A stretch of DNA of 64,000 nt from NCBI GenBank assembly GCA_018401115.1, contig JAGYKX010000005.1, positions 434,001 through 498,000 of the forward strand, read 5' to 3'. The stretch is from Flavobacteriaceae bacterium (GTDB taxonomy: Bacteria > Bacteroidota > Bacteroidia > Flavobacteriales > Flavobacteriaceae). Position numbers and translations under genes: made by a program. The notes below the pieces were generated by a model, which saw only the letters and a program-made list of their open reading frames with translations, was not told the origin of the DNA and made no database searches. The stretch's first letter is position 1. Each line of letters starts with the position of its first letter. Positions 7,466 through 17,589 of this stretch are shown piece after piece.

Positions 7466-10113
7466 AACAAAGTTGGCTGGCTTCCTTCTTTTCCGTCACT
7501 AGACGCAGAAGGCTTTGTTTTTTCAGATATTCCATCAGGATTTTCAGATACTTCCTCTGGATTTTCTACTTCTATGTCTATTGCTTCAAGGTCCTCTTCA
7601 AGCTCGTATGGAAGTGGATCTAAGGCTGCTGAATTTTTAATTTTTTCTGTGCTTAGCTGATTCCCTAAGGCTTTAATTCCTTTAGGAGCAATAAATTCCT
7701 CCATATTTATCTGCGCAGCAGGCTTGGCTTCTTTTCCCCTAGGTTTATTGAACTCTATTTCAAAAACAGGCCTCCAATCAGTAGACACTATCTCCAAATA
7801 GGAGTTTTCGTGTTCGGTAATAAACAAGTCTTCTCTGTTAGATTGCTCAATTAAGAAACGCTTACCAAAGTATTTATCTTTTTCACCATCATAATAGATG
7901 GCAGAAATTGGTTTAGATGGAATCCATTTTTCCAAAACAACCATATCTTCTTCAAAGTGAAGAGAAAGTTCTGGTGACATAGTTTTTACCACCCCTTTTT
8001 GTGTGATCACTAAAAGTAAGTCGTCTCCTTTAAATGCACCTAGTAAAGTACCTCTCCCGTCTACATTAAGACGTTGAACAACCTCATCGAACCATATATT
8101 TCTAGGCTTAAGGGTAGAGACTCCTTTTTCTTTAAGCTCTATACGTTTCACCACGTATTTAGTCACAAGATTTCCCTTTGAGCTTCTTCCTTTGATTAAA
8201 ACATCAGAGAAGTCAATATCCCATTTTAATTTCTTTATACTACCCACCTGTCTCAATAAAACTGTAATAACCTCTGCCTCTCCATTAGGATTGGCACTAA
8301 AGTAAAGCACCTCAGAGCCAGAATTTCCATTAGTCAGGTCATAAGCTCTATCTCTAGTAACCCCTGTTATATTAAATCTCTTTATATAACTAGGGCCGTT
8401 TTTACCGTCTTTATAGACTAAATTATAAGTAGTACGTTTGTCTTTTTTCTTAAAGACGGCTACGTGAAGGATGTTTTTAGCTATAAAAGTCTTGGTGTCT
8501 ACTTTTGTAATCATGACATTCCCGTCTGCTGTAAAAACAATCACATCGTCAATATCACTGCAATCAGTCACATACTCTTCCTTTTTCAAGGAAGTCCCAA
8601 CAAAGCCCTCTGCCCTATTGACATACAGCTTTGTGTTCCTCATCACTACTTTGGTCGCTTCAATGTCGTCGAATACTCTAATTTCAGAAAGACGCTCCCT
8701 GCCTTTTCCAAAGGTTTCTTTTAGATTTTTAAAGTAGTCAATTGCAAAGTCTATTAAATGAGCCAGATGGTGTTTTATTTGGAACATTTTATCTTCTAAA
8801 CTACTAATGTACAGCTGCGCTTTGTCAATGTCAAACTTAGAAATTCTTTTGATTCGAATTTCTGTTAAACGGGCAATATCTTCGGTTGTAATAGCTCTTT
8901 TTAGATGGGCTACATGGGGCTTTAATCCTTTGTCAATAGCGCTAATTACACCTTCCCAGCTTTCTTCTTCTTCAATGTCTCGATAAATTCTATTCTCAAT
9001 AAATATGCGTTCCAAAGAAGAGAAATGCCACTGGGCTTCCAACTCTTCTAATTGGATTTCTAATTCAGATTTTAACAAGGCCACCGATCTTTCCGTAGAA
9101 CGCCTTAACATATCACTCACTCCAATGAAAAGTGGTTTATTGTCTTCAATTATACATCCCAAAGGAGATAAAGAAGACTCACAAGCCGTGAAGGCGTATA
9201 AAGCGTCTATGGTTTTGTCTGGTGAAATACCCGCAGGAAGATGGATTAAAATCTCCACCTGAGCGGCTGTATTATCTTCAATTTTCTTGACTTTTAATTT
9301 CCCTTTCTCATTGGCTTTTAAAATAGAGTCAATTAATGAAGAGGTGTTTGTTCCAAAAGGAATCTCGGTAATCACCAAGGTGTTTTTGTCAATTTGGCCA
9401 ATTTTAGCCCTCACCCTAATCTTCCCTCCTCTTAAACCGTCATTGTATTGACTCACGTCAATTACTCCAGCAGTTGGAAAGTCAGGGACTAAAGTAAATT
9501 TTTGGCCCTTAAGATGCTTAATAGAAGCGTCTATTAATTCATTAAAGTTATGAGGCAAAATCTTTGTAGACAATCCTACTGCAATTCCCTCCCCTCCCTG
9601 CGCAAGTAATAGAGGAAATTTCACAGGTAAGTTTATAGGCTCTTTTCTCCTACCGTCATAAGAGCTTTGCCACTCCGTAATTTTAGGACTAAACACCACG
9701 GCCAAAGCAAACTTAGAAAGCCTGGCTTCAATATACCTAGAAGCTGCCGCACTATCTCCTGTCAATATATTCCCCCAGTTACCTTGGGTGTCAATTAACA
9801 AATCTTTCTGACCTATTTGCACCATAGCGTCAGCAATACTAGCGTCTCCGTGAGGATGGTATTGCATACTATGCCCCACGACATTCGCTACTTTATTGTA
9901 CCTTCCATCATCTAATTCCTTCAAAGCATGCATAATCCTCCTTTGAACAGGTTTAAAACCGTCTTCAATAGCGGGTACTGCACGTTCTAATATCACATAG
10001 GATGCGTAATCTAGAAACCAATCTTTATACATTCCTGAAACCTTAGTAAGGGTCTCTTCTGTATTTAGTTCCTCCTGTGAATCAGGAAAGTTCTCTTGCT
10101 CAAATTCTTCCAT
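7462..10113 (-). CDS. parC: DNA topoisomerase IV subunit A
   Basis: An 883-residue type IIA topoisomerase breakage-reunion subunit. The N-terminal winged-helix and tower region is clear (DYASYVILERAVPAIEDGF near residues 35-53; YHPHGDASIADAM near 85-97), and the catalytic Tyr127 sits in ASRYIEARLS. The C-terminal half holds beta-pinwheel-like repeats, then an acidic and Ser-rich tail (from about 825). It relaxes and decatenates DNA with ParE. It begins four bases after the ParE stop and forms the parE-parC operon. Its 3' end overlaps that of TerC by four bases on opposite strands. Assignment as TopoIV rather than gyrase follows from the parE-parC pairing and the absence of a clear GyrA box. 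Confidence 0.92.
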   Translation of the reverse strand: MEEFEQENFPDSQEELNTEETLTKVSGMYKDWFLDYASYVILERAVPAIEDGFKPVQRRIMHALKELDDGRYNKVANVVGHSMQYHPHGDASIADAMVQIGQKDLLIDTQGNWGNILTGDSAAASRYIEARLSKFALAVVFSPKITEWQSSYDGRRKEPINLPVKFPLLLAQGGEGIAVGLSTKILPHNFNELIDASIKHLKGQKFTLVPDFPTAGVIDVSQYNDGLRGGKIRVRAKIGQIDKNTLVITEIPFGTNTSSLIDSILKANEKGKLKVKKIEDNTAAQVEILIHLPAGISPDKTIDALYAFTACESSLSPLGCIIEDNKPLFIGVSDMLRRSTERSVALLKSELEIQLEELEAQWHFSSLERIFIENRIYRDIEEEESWEGVISAIDKGLKPHVAHLKRAITTEDIARLTEIRIKRISKFDIDKAQLYISSLEDKMFQIKHHLAHLIDFAIDYFKNLKETFGKGRERLSEIRVFDDIEATKVVMRNTKLYVNRAEGFVGTSLKKEEYVTDCSDIDDVIVFTADGNVMITKVDTKTFIAKNILHVAVFKKKDKRTTYNLVYKDGKNGPSYIKRFNITGVTRDRAYDLTNGNSGSEVLYFSANPNGEAEVITVLLRQVGSIKKLKWDIDFSDVLIKGRSSKGNLVTKYVVKRIELKEKGVSTLKPRNIWFDEVVQRLNVDGRGTLLGAFKGDDLLLVITQKGVVKTMSPELSLHFEEDMVVLEKWIPSKPISAIYYDGEKDKYFGKRFLIEQSNREDLFITEHENSYLEIVSTDWRPVFEIEFNKPRGKEAKPAAQINMEEFIAPKGIKALGNQLSTEKIKNSAALDPLPYELEEDLEAIDIEVENPEEVSENPDGISEKTKPSASSDGKEGSQPTLF

Positions 10114-10116
10114 AAA

Positions 10117-11988
10117 TTATTCGCTTATGGGTTCTGTTTCGGAGATAACATCAAGCTCTACCTTGAGGTTGTCTATGATAAATTCTTGTCGTTTTGGGGT
10201 GTTTTTTCCCATGTAAAATTCGAGGAGCTGGTCTATGGACATCTTCTTGTCTAACATTACAGGCTCAAGCCTAATATCTTGACCGATAAAATGCTTAAAC
10301 TCATCTGGAGAAATTTCTCCCAACCCTTTAAATCTTGTAATTTCTGGCTTAGTCCCTACTTTTAACATTGCAGCCTCTTTCTCTTCCGGAGTATAGCAGT
10401 AATAAGTCTCTTTTTTATTTCTAACTCTAAATAGCGGCGTTTGAAGGATATACAAGTGATTGTCCTTGATCAGTTCAGGGAAAAATTGCAAAAAGAAGGT
10501 AATTAACAACAACCTAATGTGCATGCCGTCTACATCTGCATCTGTTGCTATAACAATATTATTATAGCGTAAATCTTCCATGGAGTCTTCAATGTTTAGC
10601 GCTGCTTGCAGTAAGTTAAACTCTTCATTTTCATATACAATTTTCTTAGTCATTCCATAGGAATTGAGTGGTTTCCCCCTGAGACTAAATACCGCTTGGG
10701 TATTCACATCTCTAGACTTTGTGATAGATCCAGAAGCAGAATCTCCTTCAGTAATAAAAAGGGTACTCTCCAAACATCGATCGTTTTTAGTGTCTGGTAA
10801 ATGCACCCTGCAGTCTCTAAGCTTTTTATTGTGAAGGTTACTCTTCTTGGCACGGTCTCTAGCGAGTTTTCTAATACCAGAAAGCTCTTTGCGTTCTCTC
10901 TCTGCTTGAACAATCTTTCTTTGTAATGCCTCTGCAGTCTGAGGGTTTTTGTGTAAAAAATTATCTAAATATTGACCAATAAAATCATTAATATAGGTTC
11001 TTACAGTGGGCATTTCTCCACCCATATCAGTAGAGCCTAAGTTTGGTCTTTGTTTGACTCTCAAATACTGGTTCCATGACCTTTATAGAAATAGCAGAAA
11101 TAATGGATTTTCTAATATCTGCTGCCTCGTAGTTCTTTCCGTAAAAATCTTTAATCGTTCGAGCAATAGCCTCTCTAAAAGCAGCTTGATGGGTTCCCCC
11201 TGCGTAGTGTGTTGTCCATTCACAAAGGAGTGGTATTCCTCACTATACTGTGTTTTGCTATGGGTAATAGCCACTTCAATATCTGGACCTTTAAGGTGAA
11301 TGATTGGGTAAAGCATGTCTTCTGCAGCATTGTTATCTTCCAAAAGGTCCTTAAGCCCATTTTCAGAGAAATATTTTTCTCCATTAAAAACAATCGTTAA
11401 GCCAGGATTGAGGTAGACATAGTTTTTGAGCATGCGAATTACATACTCAGCCCTGTATTTATAATTTTTAAATATGGCTGCATCTGGAATAAAACGAACT
11501 TTAGTTCCCTTTCGTTTAGAAGTTTCTAAAGGGCCTTCCTCTGAAACTAAATTTCCAGCCTCAAAAGTGGCGGTCTTTAATAAATTGTCTCTACTTGAAG
11601 AAACCTCAAACATGGAAGAGAGTGCGTTCACCGCTTTTGTCCCTACCCCGTTGAGTCCAACAGATTTTTTAAAAGCCCTGCTGTCATATTTACCTCCAGT
11701 ATTCATCTTAGAAACCACATCTACCACTTTTCCAAGTGGAATACCCCTTCCGTAATCCCTTACAGCAACTTCAGTTTCTTTAATGGAAATTTCAATGGTT
11801 TTACCAGCCCCCATGACAAACTCATCTATACAGTTGTCTATAACCTCTTTTAAAAGGATGTAAATACCGTCGTCTGCAGAAGAACCATCTCCCAACTTAC
11901 CAATATACATACCAGGACGCATACGAATATGCTCCTTCCAGTCTAAAGAACGAATATTGTCTTCTGTATATTGAGTTTGTTGCTCCAT
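10117..11988 (-). CDS. parE: DNA topoisomerase IV subunit B, interrupted by two compensating frameshifts
   Basis: Two open segments in the same frame (11988-11083 and about 11064-10117) together encode ParE. The first has the GHKL ATPase motifs ([22 protein letters not shown]); the second has the TOPRIM motifs ([20 protein letters not shown]) and the C-terminal GLGEISPDE. Between about 11195 and 11040 the family sequence ([10 protein letters not shown], then [19 protein letters not shown]) is found only in another frame. One G is missing from the G run at 11195-11199 (minus-strand CAGGGGGAACC should have six G), and one base is extra in minus-strand CTTA at 11038-11041. Net length is unchanged and would give about 623 residues. 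An essential enzyme makes sequencing error the likeliest cause. Confidence 0.88.
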
Positions 11989-12041
11989 AGTTTATAGCAA
12001 TAGGATAGGGAGCTAATATAGTGAGGTCTTTAAAAAAATAA

Positions 12042-12082
12042 AACCCAATCAGGCTAAAGTAATTAACAATAGTGATTGGGTT
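12042..12082 (-). terminator. Intrinsic terminator of ychF
   Basis: A 10-base inverted repeat, AACCCAATCA (12042-12051) and TGATTGGGTT (12073-12082), with a 21-base loop. On the minus strand it is followed by a T-rich tail (positions 12041 down to 12031). It lies between the ychF stop and the parE start. Confidence 0.6.
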
Positions 12083-12106
12083 ATTGTTGATAGGTACTCA
12101 TGTGAA

Positions 12107-13201
12107 CTACACATTAAATCTAAAATGCATGACATCTCCATCTTGCACAATATATTCTTTGCCTTCTACACGCATTTTTCCTGCTTCTTTTACTTTGGCC
12201 TCACTGCCATAAGATTCGTAATCTGTGAAAGAAATAACTTCTGCCCTAATAAAACCTTTTTCAAAATCTGTGTGAATGACACCTGCTGCTTGTGGTGCAG
12301 AGGCACCCACAGGAATGGTCCAAGCCCTTACTTCCTTAACGCCTGCAGTAAAATAAGTTTCTAGATTTAATAATTTATAGGCACCTCTAATAAGTTTTGC
12401 AGACCCTGGCTCATCTAGACCCATATCTTCCAAAAACATTTTACGCTCTTCGTAACTTTCTAGCTCGGTAATATCTGCCTCTGTTCCAACCGCTAAAAAA
12501 ATCACTTCTGCATTTTCATCTGCAACAGACTCTTTGACTTTGGTTACATATTCATTTCCACTAACTGCAGCGTCCTCAGGCACATTACACACATACATCA
12601 CCGGCTTGTCTGTAATAAATTGTAGGGGCTTTATAAAAGCCTCTCTGTCTTCTTTAGAGAACTCAATCGCTCTAATAGACTTGCCTGCCTCTAAACCTTG
12701 TTTAAGTGATAATAAAACGGCAGCTTCTTTCTGAGCTTCTTTATTACCTGTCTTAGCAGCTCGTTTTACTTTTTCTAATTTTTTATCTACTGTTTCCAGA
12801 TCTTTTAGCTGCAATTCCATATCTATGGTTTCTTTATCTCTGATTGGATTTACATGGCCGTCTACATGAACAATATTGTCGTCGTCAAAACAACGAAGTA
12901 CATGTAAAAGGGCGTCTGTTTCTCTAATATTTCCAAGGAATTGATTTCCCAAACCTTCTCCTTTACTTGCTCCTTTTACAAGCCCAGCAATATCTACTAT
13001 TTCAACAGTTGCTGGAACAACACGCTCTGGATCTACTAAAGATTCTAATTTTTCTAGTCTTGGATCTGGAACATTGACCACCCCAATATTGGGTTCAATA
13101 GTACAAAAAGGAAAATTGGCACTCTGCGCTTTAGCGTTTGAGAGACAATTAAAAAGGGTAGATTTTCCTACATTAGGAAGGCCAACAATACCTGCTTTCA
13201 T
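12107..13201 (-). CDS. ychF: Redox-regulated ATPase YchF (OLA1/Obg-type)
   Basis: A 364-residue protein of standard length. The P-loop [11 protein letters not shown] is at residues 7-17, switch region [17 protein letters not shown] near 69-85, and the specificity motif is CNVPE (near 205) instead of NKxD, as expected for the ATP-preferring YchF subfamily. A coiled-coil helical insert (about 130-165) and the C-terminal TGS domain ([13 protein letters not shown] to the end) are present. It is a ribosome-associated ATPase. It is followed by a hairpin terminator, so it is probably a single-gene unit. Confidence 0.96.
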   Translation of the reverse strand: MKAGIVGLPNVGKSTLFNCLSNAKAQSANFPFCTIEPNIGVVNVPDPRLEKLESLVDPERVVPATVEIVDIAGLVKGASKGEGLGNQFLGNIRETDALLHVLRCFDDDNIVHVDGHVNPIRDKETIDMELQLKDLETVDKKLEKVKRAAKTGNKEAQKEAAVLLSLKQGLEAGKSIRAIEFSKEDREAFIKPLQFITDKPVMYVCNVPEDAAVSGNEYVTKVKESVADENAEVIFLAVGTEADITELESYEERKMFLEDMGLDEPGSAKLIRGAYKLLNLETYFTAGVKEVRAWTIPVGASAPQAAGVIHTDFEKGFIRAEVISFTDYESYGSEAKVKEAGKMRVEGKEYIVQDGDVMHFRFNV

Positions 13202-13284
13202 ATGCTTGGGTTTTAATTGGTGGCAAATATATAACTAAGCTTTTAAAAAAGCCTACAAAAAAAGGGAAGTAAAATTAAGGTGCC

Positions 13285-13644
<360 letters not shown>

Positions 13645-13667
13645 TTAAGTTAATCGGGTGTATTGAT

Positions 13668-13675
13668 TACTTTTG
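13668..13675 (+). promoter_or_regulatory. -7 box of the acyl-CoA reductase-serCA unit
   Basis: TACTTTTG matches TAnnTTTG and lies 38 bases before the ATG at 13714. A -33 TTG at the expected distance is not obvious. It overlaps the opposite-strand ferredoxin promoter. Confidence 0.45.
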
Positions 13676-13677
13676 CA

Positions 13678-13709
13678 CAAAGGTAAAACCTAAAAACCGC
13701 TCAAACAAA
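13678..13709 (-). promoter_or_regulatory. Ferredoxin promoter
   Basis: On the minus strand TTTG (13706-13709), 20 bases, then TACCTTTG (13678-13685), a good match to the Bacteroidota consensus. A second TTTG at 13702-13705 gives a 16-base spacer. Its -7 box lies two bases from the -7 box of the rightward promoter. Confidence 0.55.
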
Positions 13710-13713
13710 TATT

Positions 13714-14760
13714 ATGCCCACATATCAAGATAGATTTAATGCTGTTGTTGCTTTTGGAAAAACACTCCAAGCTATGGTCCAGGCTAAGGAAGAAAACAAG
13801 CGCAATGTCCCTCACCTAGAAGATTGGAAAAAACTCATTGCTCTTGCGGGTCATAAAAATGGTTGGTTCACTGAGGAAAATATTTGGTATGCTACTGCAC
13901 AGTGGGCCAATAAATTAACTAAAGAAAAACTTGAAAAATGGGTGGGTTCTTACCCCTCACCCACAAAAAAACCCATAGTGCTTTTAATCATGGCGGGGAA
14001 TATTCCGTTGGTGGGGTTTCATGACTTTCTAACGGCCTATCTTGCCGATGCCAAAATTCTAATAAAATTAGCCTCAAACGATCAGATTCTCCTCCCATGG
14101 ATTTTAAACTTCTTGCAAGCACACACCCAAGAAGACCCAGATCATGTAAAAGTATTGGAGAAAATTAATGCACCATATGACGCTTTAATTGCTACAGGTA
14201 GTGACAATACTGCTAGATATTTTAAGCATTATTTTGGACACAAACCAAATATTATTAGAAAAAACAGAAACTCTATTGCTGTAATTACAGGAAAAGAAAG
14301 TCCTGAAATGCTTCAAAAACTCGGGGAAGACATTTTTAGGTATTTTGGTTTAGGTTGTAGGTCTGTCTCTAAGATATATGTGCCTGAAGGATACGATTTT
14401 GACACACTATTCAAAGCCCTTTACGGGTATAGGGACCTTATTGAATATGAAAAATACAGCAATAATTACGATTATAATAAGGCGGTATATCTGATGAGTT
14501 TATTTAAAATACTGGACAATGGTTTTTTAATTATTAAAGAAGACACCGGCCTCACCTCACCTATAGGCTCACTTCATTTTGAATACTACCATACTTTAGA
14601 AACATTGGAAAAGGAGTTGGAGGCCAAATCTGATTTGCTTCAATGTATTGTAGGGCCCACTGGATTCCTAAACAGTATTGGTTTTGGAGAAACCCAAAAC
14701 CCAAGCCTGACGGATTACGCAGATGGAGTAGACACTATGGATTTTATTTTATCCTTATAA
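13714..14760 (+). CDS. LuxC-like acyl-CoA reductase / aldehyde dehydrogenase-fold protein
   Basis: A 348-residue aldehyde dehydrogenase-superfamily protein of the acyl-CoA reductase (LuxC) kind. The catalytic cysteine is Cys215 in YFGLGCRSVSKIYVP, the nucleotide-binding region contains IMAGNIPLVGFHDF (near 93) and ATGSDNTARYF (160-170), all features of LuxC. It would reduce an acyl-CoA or acyl-enzyme to an aldehyde with NADPH. It lacks a neighbouring luciferase or LuxD/E. It is followed 74 bases later by serC on the same strand. The true substrate is unknown; its place beside ferredoxin and serine biosynthesis genes is, as I recall, common in flavobacteria. Confidence 0.82.
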   Translation: MPTYQDRFNAVVAFGKTLQAMVQAKEENKRNVPHLEDWKKLIALAGHKNGWFTEENIWYATAQWANKLTKEKLEKWVGSYPSPTKKPIVLLIMAGNIPLVGFHDFLTAYLADAKILIKLASNDQILLPWILNFLQAHTQEDPDHVKVLEKINAPYDALIATGSDNTARYFKHYFGHKPNIIRKNRNSIAVITGKESPEMLQKLGEDIFRYFGLGCRSVSKIYVPEGYDFDTLFKALYGYRDLIEYEKYSNNYDYNKAVYLMSLFKILDNGFLIIKEDTGLTSPIGSLHFEYYHTLETLEKELEAKSDLLQCIVGPTGFLNSIGFGETQNPSLTDYADGVDTMDFILSL

Positions 14761-14834
14761 ATTCTCATAAAGCACTCACTTTTTAGATTAAATATAAGAC
14801 CTTTGTTAGCTAAATTTCTACTAAAGAAACTTTG

Positions 14835-15899
14835 ATGAAAAAACATAATTTTAGTGCTGGACCCTGCATACTTCCTAGAGAAGTATTGGATAAAGCGGCT
14901 CAAGCAGTAGTTAATTTTAACGATTCTGGACTCTCCTTAATAGAGATCTCTCACCGATCAAAGGATTTTGTTGCTGTAATGGATCAGGCACAAGAATTGG
15001 CTTTATCACTTTTAAATCTAGAAGGAAAAGGCTATAAAGCCCTATTTCTTCATGGTGGTGCTAGTTTGGAATTTTTAATGGTTGCTTACAACTTATTAGA
15101 AACCAAAGCCGCTTATATAAATACGGGGACTTGGAGTGATAAAGCCATTAAAGAAGCTAAAGCTTTTGGCGAAGTGATCGAGATAGGTTCTTCAAAATCA
15201 GATGGATACAAATATATTCCAAAAAATATTGAAGTGCCTACAGACGTAGATTATTTACACCTCACCTCTAATAACACCATCTACGGAACTCAATTTCAAC
15301 AGTTTCCAAAAGTCGATGTCCCTATGGTTTGTGATATGAGTTCAGACATATTTTCAAGGACTATGGATTTTTCTGTCTTTGACTTAATATACGCGGGGGC
15401 ACAAAAAAACATGGGCCCTGCAGGTACGACGCTTGTAGTAGTTAAAGAATCGATTCTTGGAAAAGTTTCTAGACATATTCCAGAAATGTTAAACTATCAG
15501 ACGCATATAGAAAAGGAAAGTATGTTTAACACACCAGCAGTTTTTCCTGTGTATGTATCTATGTTAACTATGTCTTGGCTCAAAGACCTGGGAGGTATTG
15601 CAGCAATTGAAAAGATTAATAGAAAAAAAGCCAGATTACTTTATTCTGAAATAGATCTAAATCCATTGTTTACAGGTTATGCAAATAAAGAGGACCGATC
15701 ATTTATGAATGCTACATTCACCCTATCTGACCCTGCATTAGAGACACGCTTCAATGAAATGTGCGTTGCTGGCGGGATAAATGGCTTAAACGGTCATAGA
15801 TCCGTTGGGGGGTATAGAGCATCTATGTACAACGCACTTTCACTTGAAAGTGTAGGTGTATTGGTAGATATAATGAGTGATCTAGAAAGAAAAGCATAA
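14835..15899 (+). CDS. serC: Phosphoserine aminotransferase
   Basis: A 354-residue class V aminotransferase. KHNFSAGPCILP at the N-terminus and LIEISHRSKDF near residue 36 are SerC hallmarks; the PLP lysine is in LIYAGAQKNMGPAGTT (about Lys191). It makes O-phosphoserine from 3-phosphohydroxypyruvate and glutamate. The frame can be extended three bases to a TTG at 14832, but ATG at 14835 gives the normal start. It is followed four bases later by serA, so the two form an operon. The phosphoserine made could also feed the cysteate-synthase-like enzyme at 45119-46153. Confidence 0.95.
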   Translation: MKKHNFSAGPCILPREVLDKAAQAVVNFNDSGLSLIEISHRSKDFVAVMDQAQELALSLLNLEGKGYKALFLHGGASLEFLMVAYNLLETKAAYINTGTWSDKAIKEAKAFGEVIEIGSSKSDGYKYIPKNIEVPTDVDYLHLTSNNTIYGTQFQQFPKVDVPMVCDMSSDIFSRTMDFSVFDLIYAGAQKNMGPAGTTLVVVKESILGKVSRHIPEMLNYQTHIEKESMFNTPAVFPVYVSMLTMSWLKDLGGIAAIEKINRKKARLLYSEIDLNPLFTGYANKEDRSFMNATFTLSDPALETRFNEMCVAGGINGLNGHRSVGGYRASMYNALSLESVGVLVDIMSDLERKA

Positions 15900-15902
15900 A
15901 AG

Positions 15903-16856
15903 ATGAAGATTTTAGCGAATGATGGTATCCATCTAAGTGGCATTAAATACTTAGAAGAAGCTGGCCATCAAGTAGATATTACTACAGTATCTCAGTCACA
16001 ATTAGCTTATTACATTAATGAACAACAAATTGAGGTAGTTTTAGTGCGATCTGCAACCGAGATAAAAGAAGCTATCATTGACCAATGTCCAAGCATAAGA
16101 GTCATTGGAAGGGGTGGCGTTGGTATGGATAATATTGCTGTGGATTATGCCATCTCAAAAGGTATTAAAGTGATCAATACCCCAGATGCTTCTGCGAGAG
16201 CAGTGGCGGAATTAAGCATCGCTCATTTATTATCTGGCGCAAGATTTCTATATGATGCCAACAGAAATATGCCATTAGAAGGCGATACCCATTTTAAAGA
16301 TCTAAAAAAATCTTATGCCACTGGTATTGAATTAAAGGGTAAAACATTAGGGATTTTTGGCTTTGGTAACATTGGGCAAGAAACCGCTAAGATGGGACTT
16401 TCTATGGGTATGAATGTGCTCTTTTTTGATCCTGAAATAAAAAGCATCTCCCTCGAATTAGAATTTTTTAATGGAAAAAAAATCTCCTTTCCACTAGTGA
16501 GAAGCAGTAGAGAAAGTGTCTTAAAAGAATCTGATTTTATCTCCCTGCACGTTCCCTCTCAAAGTGAATATTGTATAGATAGAAAAGCATTTTCCCTATT
16601 AAAAAAAGGTGTTGGTATAATCAATACAGCGAGAGGAAACGCCCTAGATGAAGTGGCTCTTATTGAGTTTTTGGACAATGGAACCGTAGCTTTTGCTGGA
16701 TTAGACGTATTTGAGTCTGAACCAAATCCTGAAATAAAGATACTCATGCATCCAAATATTTCATTGACACCACATATAGGCGCTGCTACTCTTGAAGCTC
16801 AGGAAAAAATAGGTCTTTCTTTAGCCAAACAAATTATTTCTTTTGACAATGCTTAA
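15903..16856 (+). CDS. serA: D-3-phosphoglycerate dehydrogenase (short form, no ACT domain)
   Basis: A 317-residue D-2-hydroxyacid dehydrogenase. Substrate-side GRGGVGMDNIAV is near residue 75, the NAD loop GFGNIGQETAKMG near 155, the catalytic Arg in NTARGNALDE (near 240) and the catalytic His in TPHIGAATLEAQE (near 290). The C-terminal ACT/regulatory domain of E. coli SerA is absent, so feedback inhibition by serine through that domain is not expected. With serC, four bases upstream, it supplies phosphoserine. The next gene begins inside the last codons. Confidence 0.9.
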   Translation: MKILANDGIHLSGIKYLEEAGHQVDITTVSQSQLAYYINEQQIEVVLVRSATEIKEAIIDQCPSIRVIGRGGVGMDNIAVDYAISKGIKVINTPDASARAVAELSIAHLLSGARFLYDANRNMPLEGDTHFKDLKKSYATGIELKGKTLGIFGFGNIGQETAKMGLSMGMNVLFFDPEIKSISLELEFFNGKKISFPLVRSSRESVLKESDFISLHVPSQSEYCIDRKAFSLLKKGVGIINTARGNALDEVALIEFLDNGTVAFAGLDVFESEPNPEIKILMHPNISLTPHIGAATLEAQEKIGLSLAKQIISFDNA

Positions 16857-17184
16857 GCCTTCTTATTTTTCAAAATTAAAAGATAAATGGTCGGTTTCCT
16901 CGAACGGAGCACTTGTCGTTATTTTTATAGTCTTTTCAATTACTGGAAGTAGCGCCCTAAAACTGGCCAGACCTGTTTTAGATTTTGTTGGATTGGAGCG
17001 TAGTGCTTTTGAAGACCACTGGTACACCTTAGTTTTTTACTGGACCATGAGGGTATTGATTATATTTCCAATCTATCAAATATTACTTGTAGCTATTGGC
17101 TGGTTGTTTGGTCAATTCAAGTTCTTTTGGAATTTTGAAAAGAAAATGCTTAAAAGAATGGGCTTGGGATTTCTTTTTAAATAG
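16849..17184 (+). CDS. Small membrane protein (DUF6787-like)
   Basis: A 111-residue protein with two strong membrane segments (about residues 20-43 and 63-88) and a basic C-terminus with QFKFFWNFEKKMLKRMG. The GQF-FF-FEKK-RMG ending resembles a family I recall as DUF6787; moderate certainty. The ATG at 16849 overlaps the serA stop by eight bases; an in-frame TTG at 16843 is less likely. It is the last gene of the serC-serA run. Function unknown. Confidence 0.65.
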   Translation: MLKPSYFSKLKDKWSVSSNGALVVIFIVFSITGSSALKLARPVLDFVGLERSAFEDHWYTLVFYWTMRVLIIFPIYQILLVAIGWLFGQFKFFWNFEKKMLKRMGLGFLFK

Positions 17185-17239
17185 ACATTTAACACTTCAT
17201 TAAGATTTATCTCTATCCCTAAATCCATATATTTGGAAT

Positions 17240-17542
17240 ATGTTTACCACACGTGGAATATATGGCGTATTTTTTGTGCTACTTTTTTTCTTAAAAAGCA
17301 GCACCCTCCATGCTTACTCCCACGACAGTAACCATTCAGATAAAACAAGTCATTGTCAGACCTGTGAAATACAGCAACTACAGTCTCCTTTACTTTTAGT
17401 CGCTGAAATAGATTGTATTGTTAATAATGATTTTGCTATTTTTACTTCAAATCAATGCAATCAAACACCAGCGCAAGTTTTAAAATATTCAGCTTACACC
17501 AATATCTGGTCTAGACCCCCACCGTCTGACTTTAATTCATAG
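17240..17542 (+). CDS. Small exported His/Cys-containing protein, candidate metal binder
   Basis: A 100-residue protein with an N-terminal signal sequence (hydrophobic residues 8-20, likely cut after LHA). The mature start is rich in possible metal ligands: HDSNHSDKTSHCQTCE contains three His and a CxxC. Another Cys pair follows (DCIVNN, NQCNQ). I do not recognise a named family, but small exported proteins of this type upstream of TonB receptors are known from metal-uptake loci. It lies 47 bases before the TonB receptor on the same strand. A TATATTTG box (17228-17235) lies only four bases before the ATG, which would imply an almost leaderless message if used. Confidence 0.65.
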   Translation: MFTTRGIYGVFFVLLFFLKSSTLHAYSHDSNHSDKTSHCQTCEIQQLQSPLLLVAEIDCIVNNDFAIFTSNQCNQTPAQVLKYSAYTNIWSRPPPSDFNS

Positions 17543-17589
17543 ATATTGAAGTGCTTACATAGCACTAGTTGTAATTTGAATATGTATTC

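Noticed and set aside
8464-8737. Open frames on the plus strand opposite parC
   Set aside because: They are antisense to a strongly conserved gene and have no recognisable protein features or start context.
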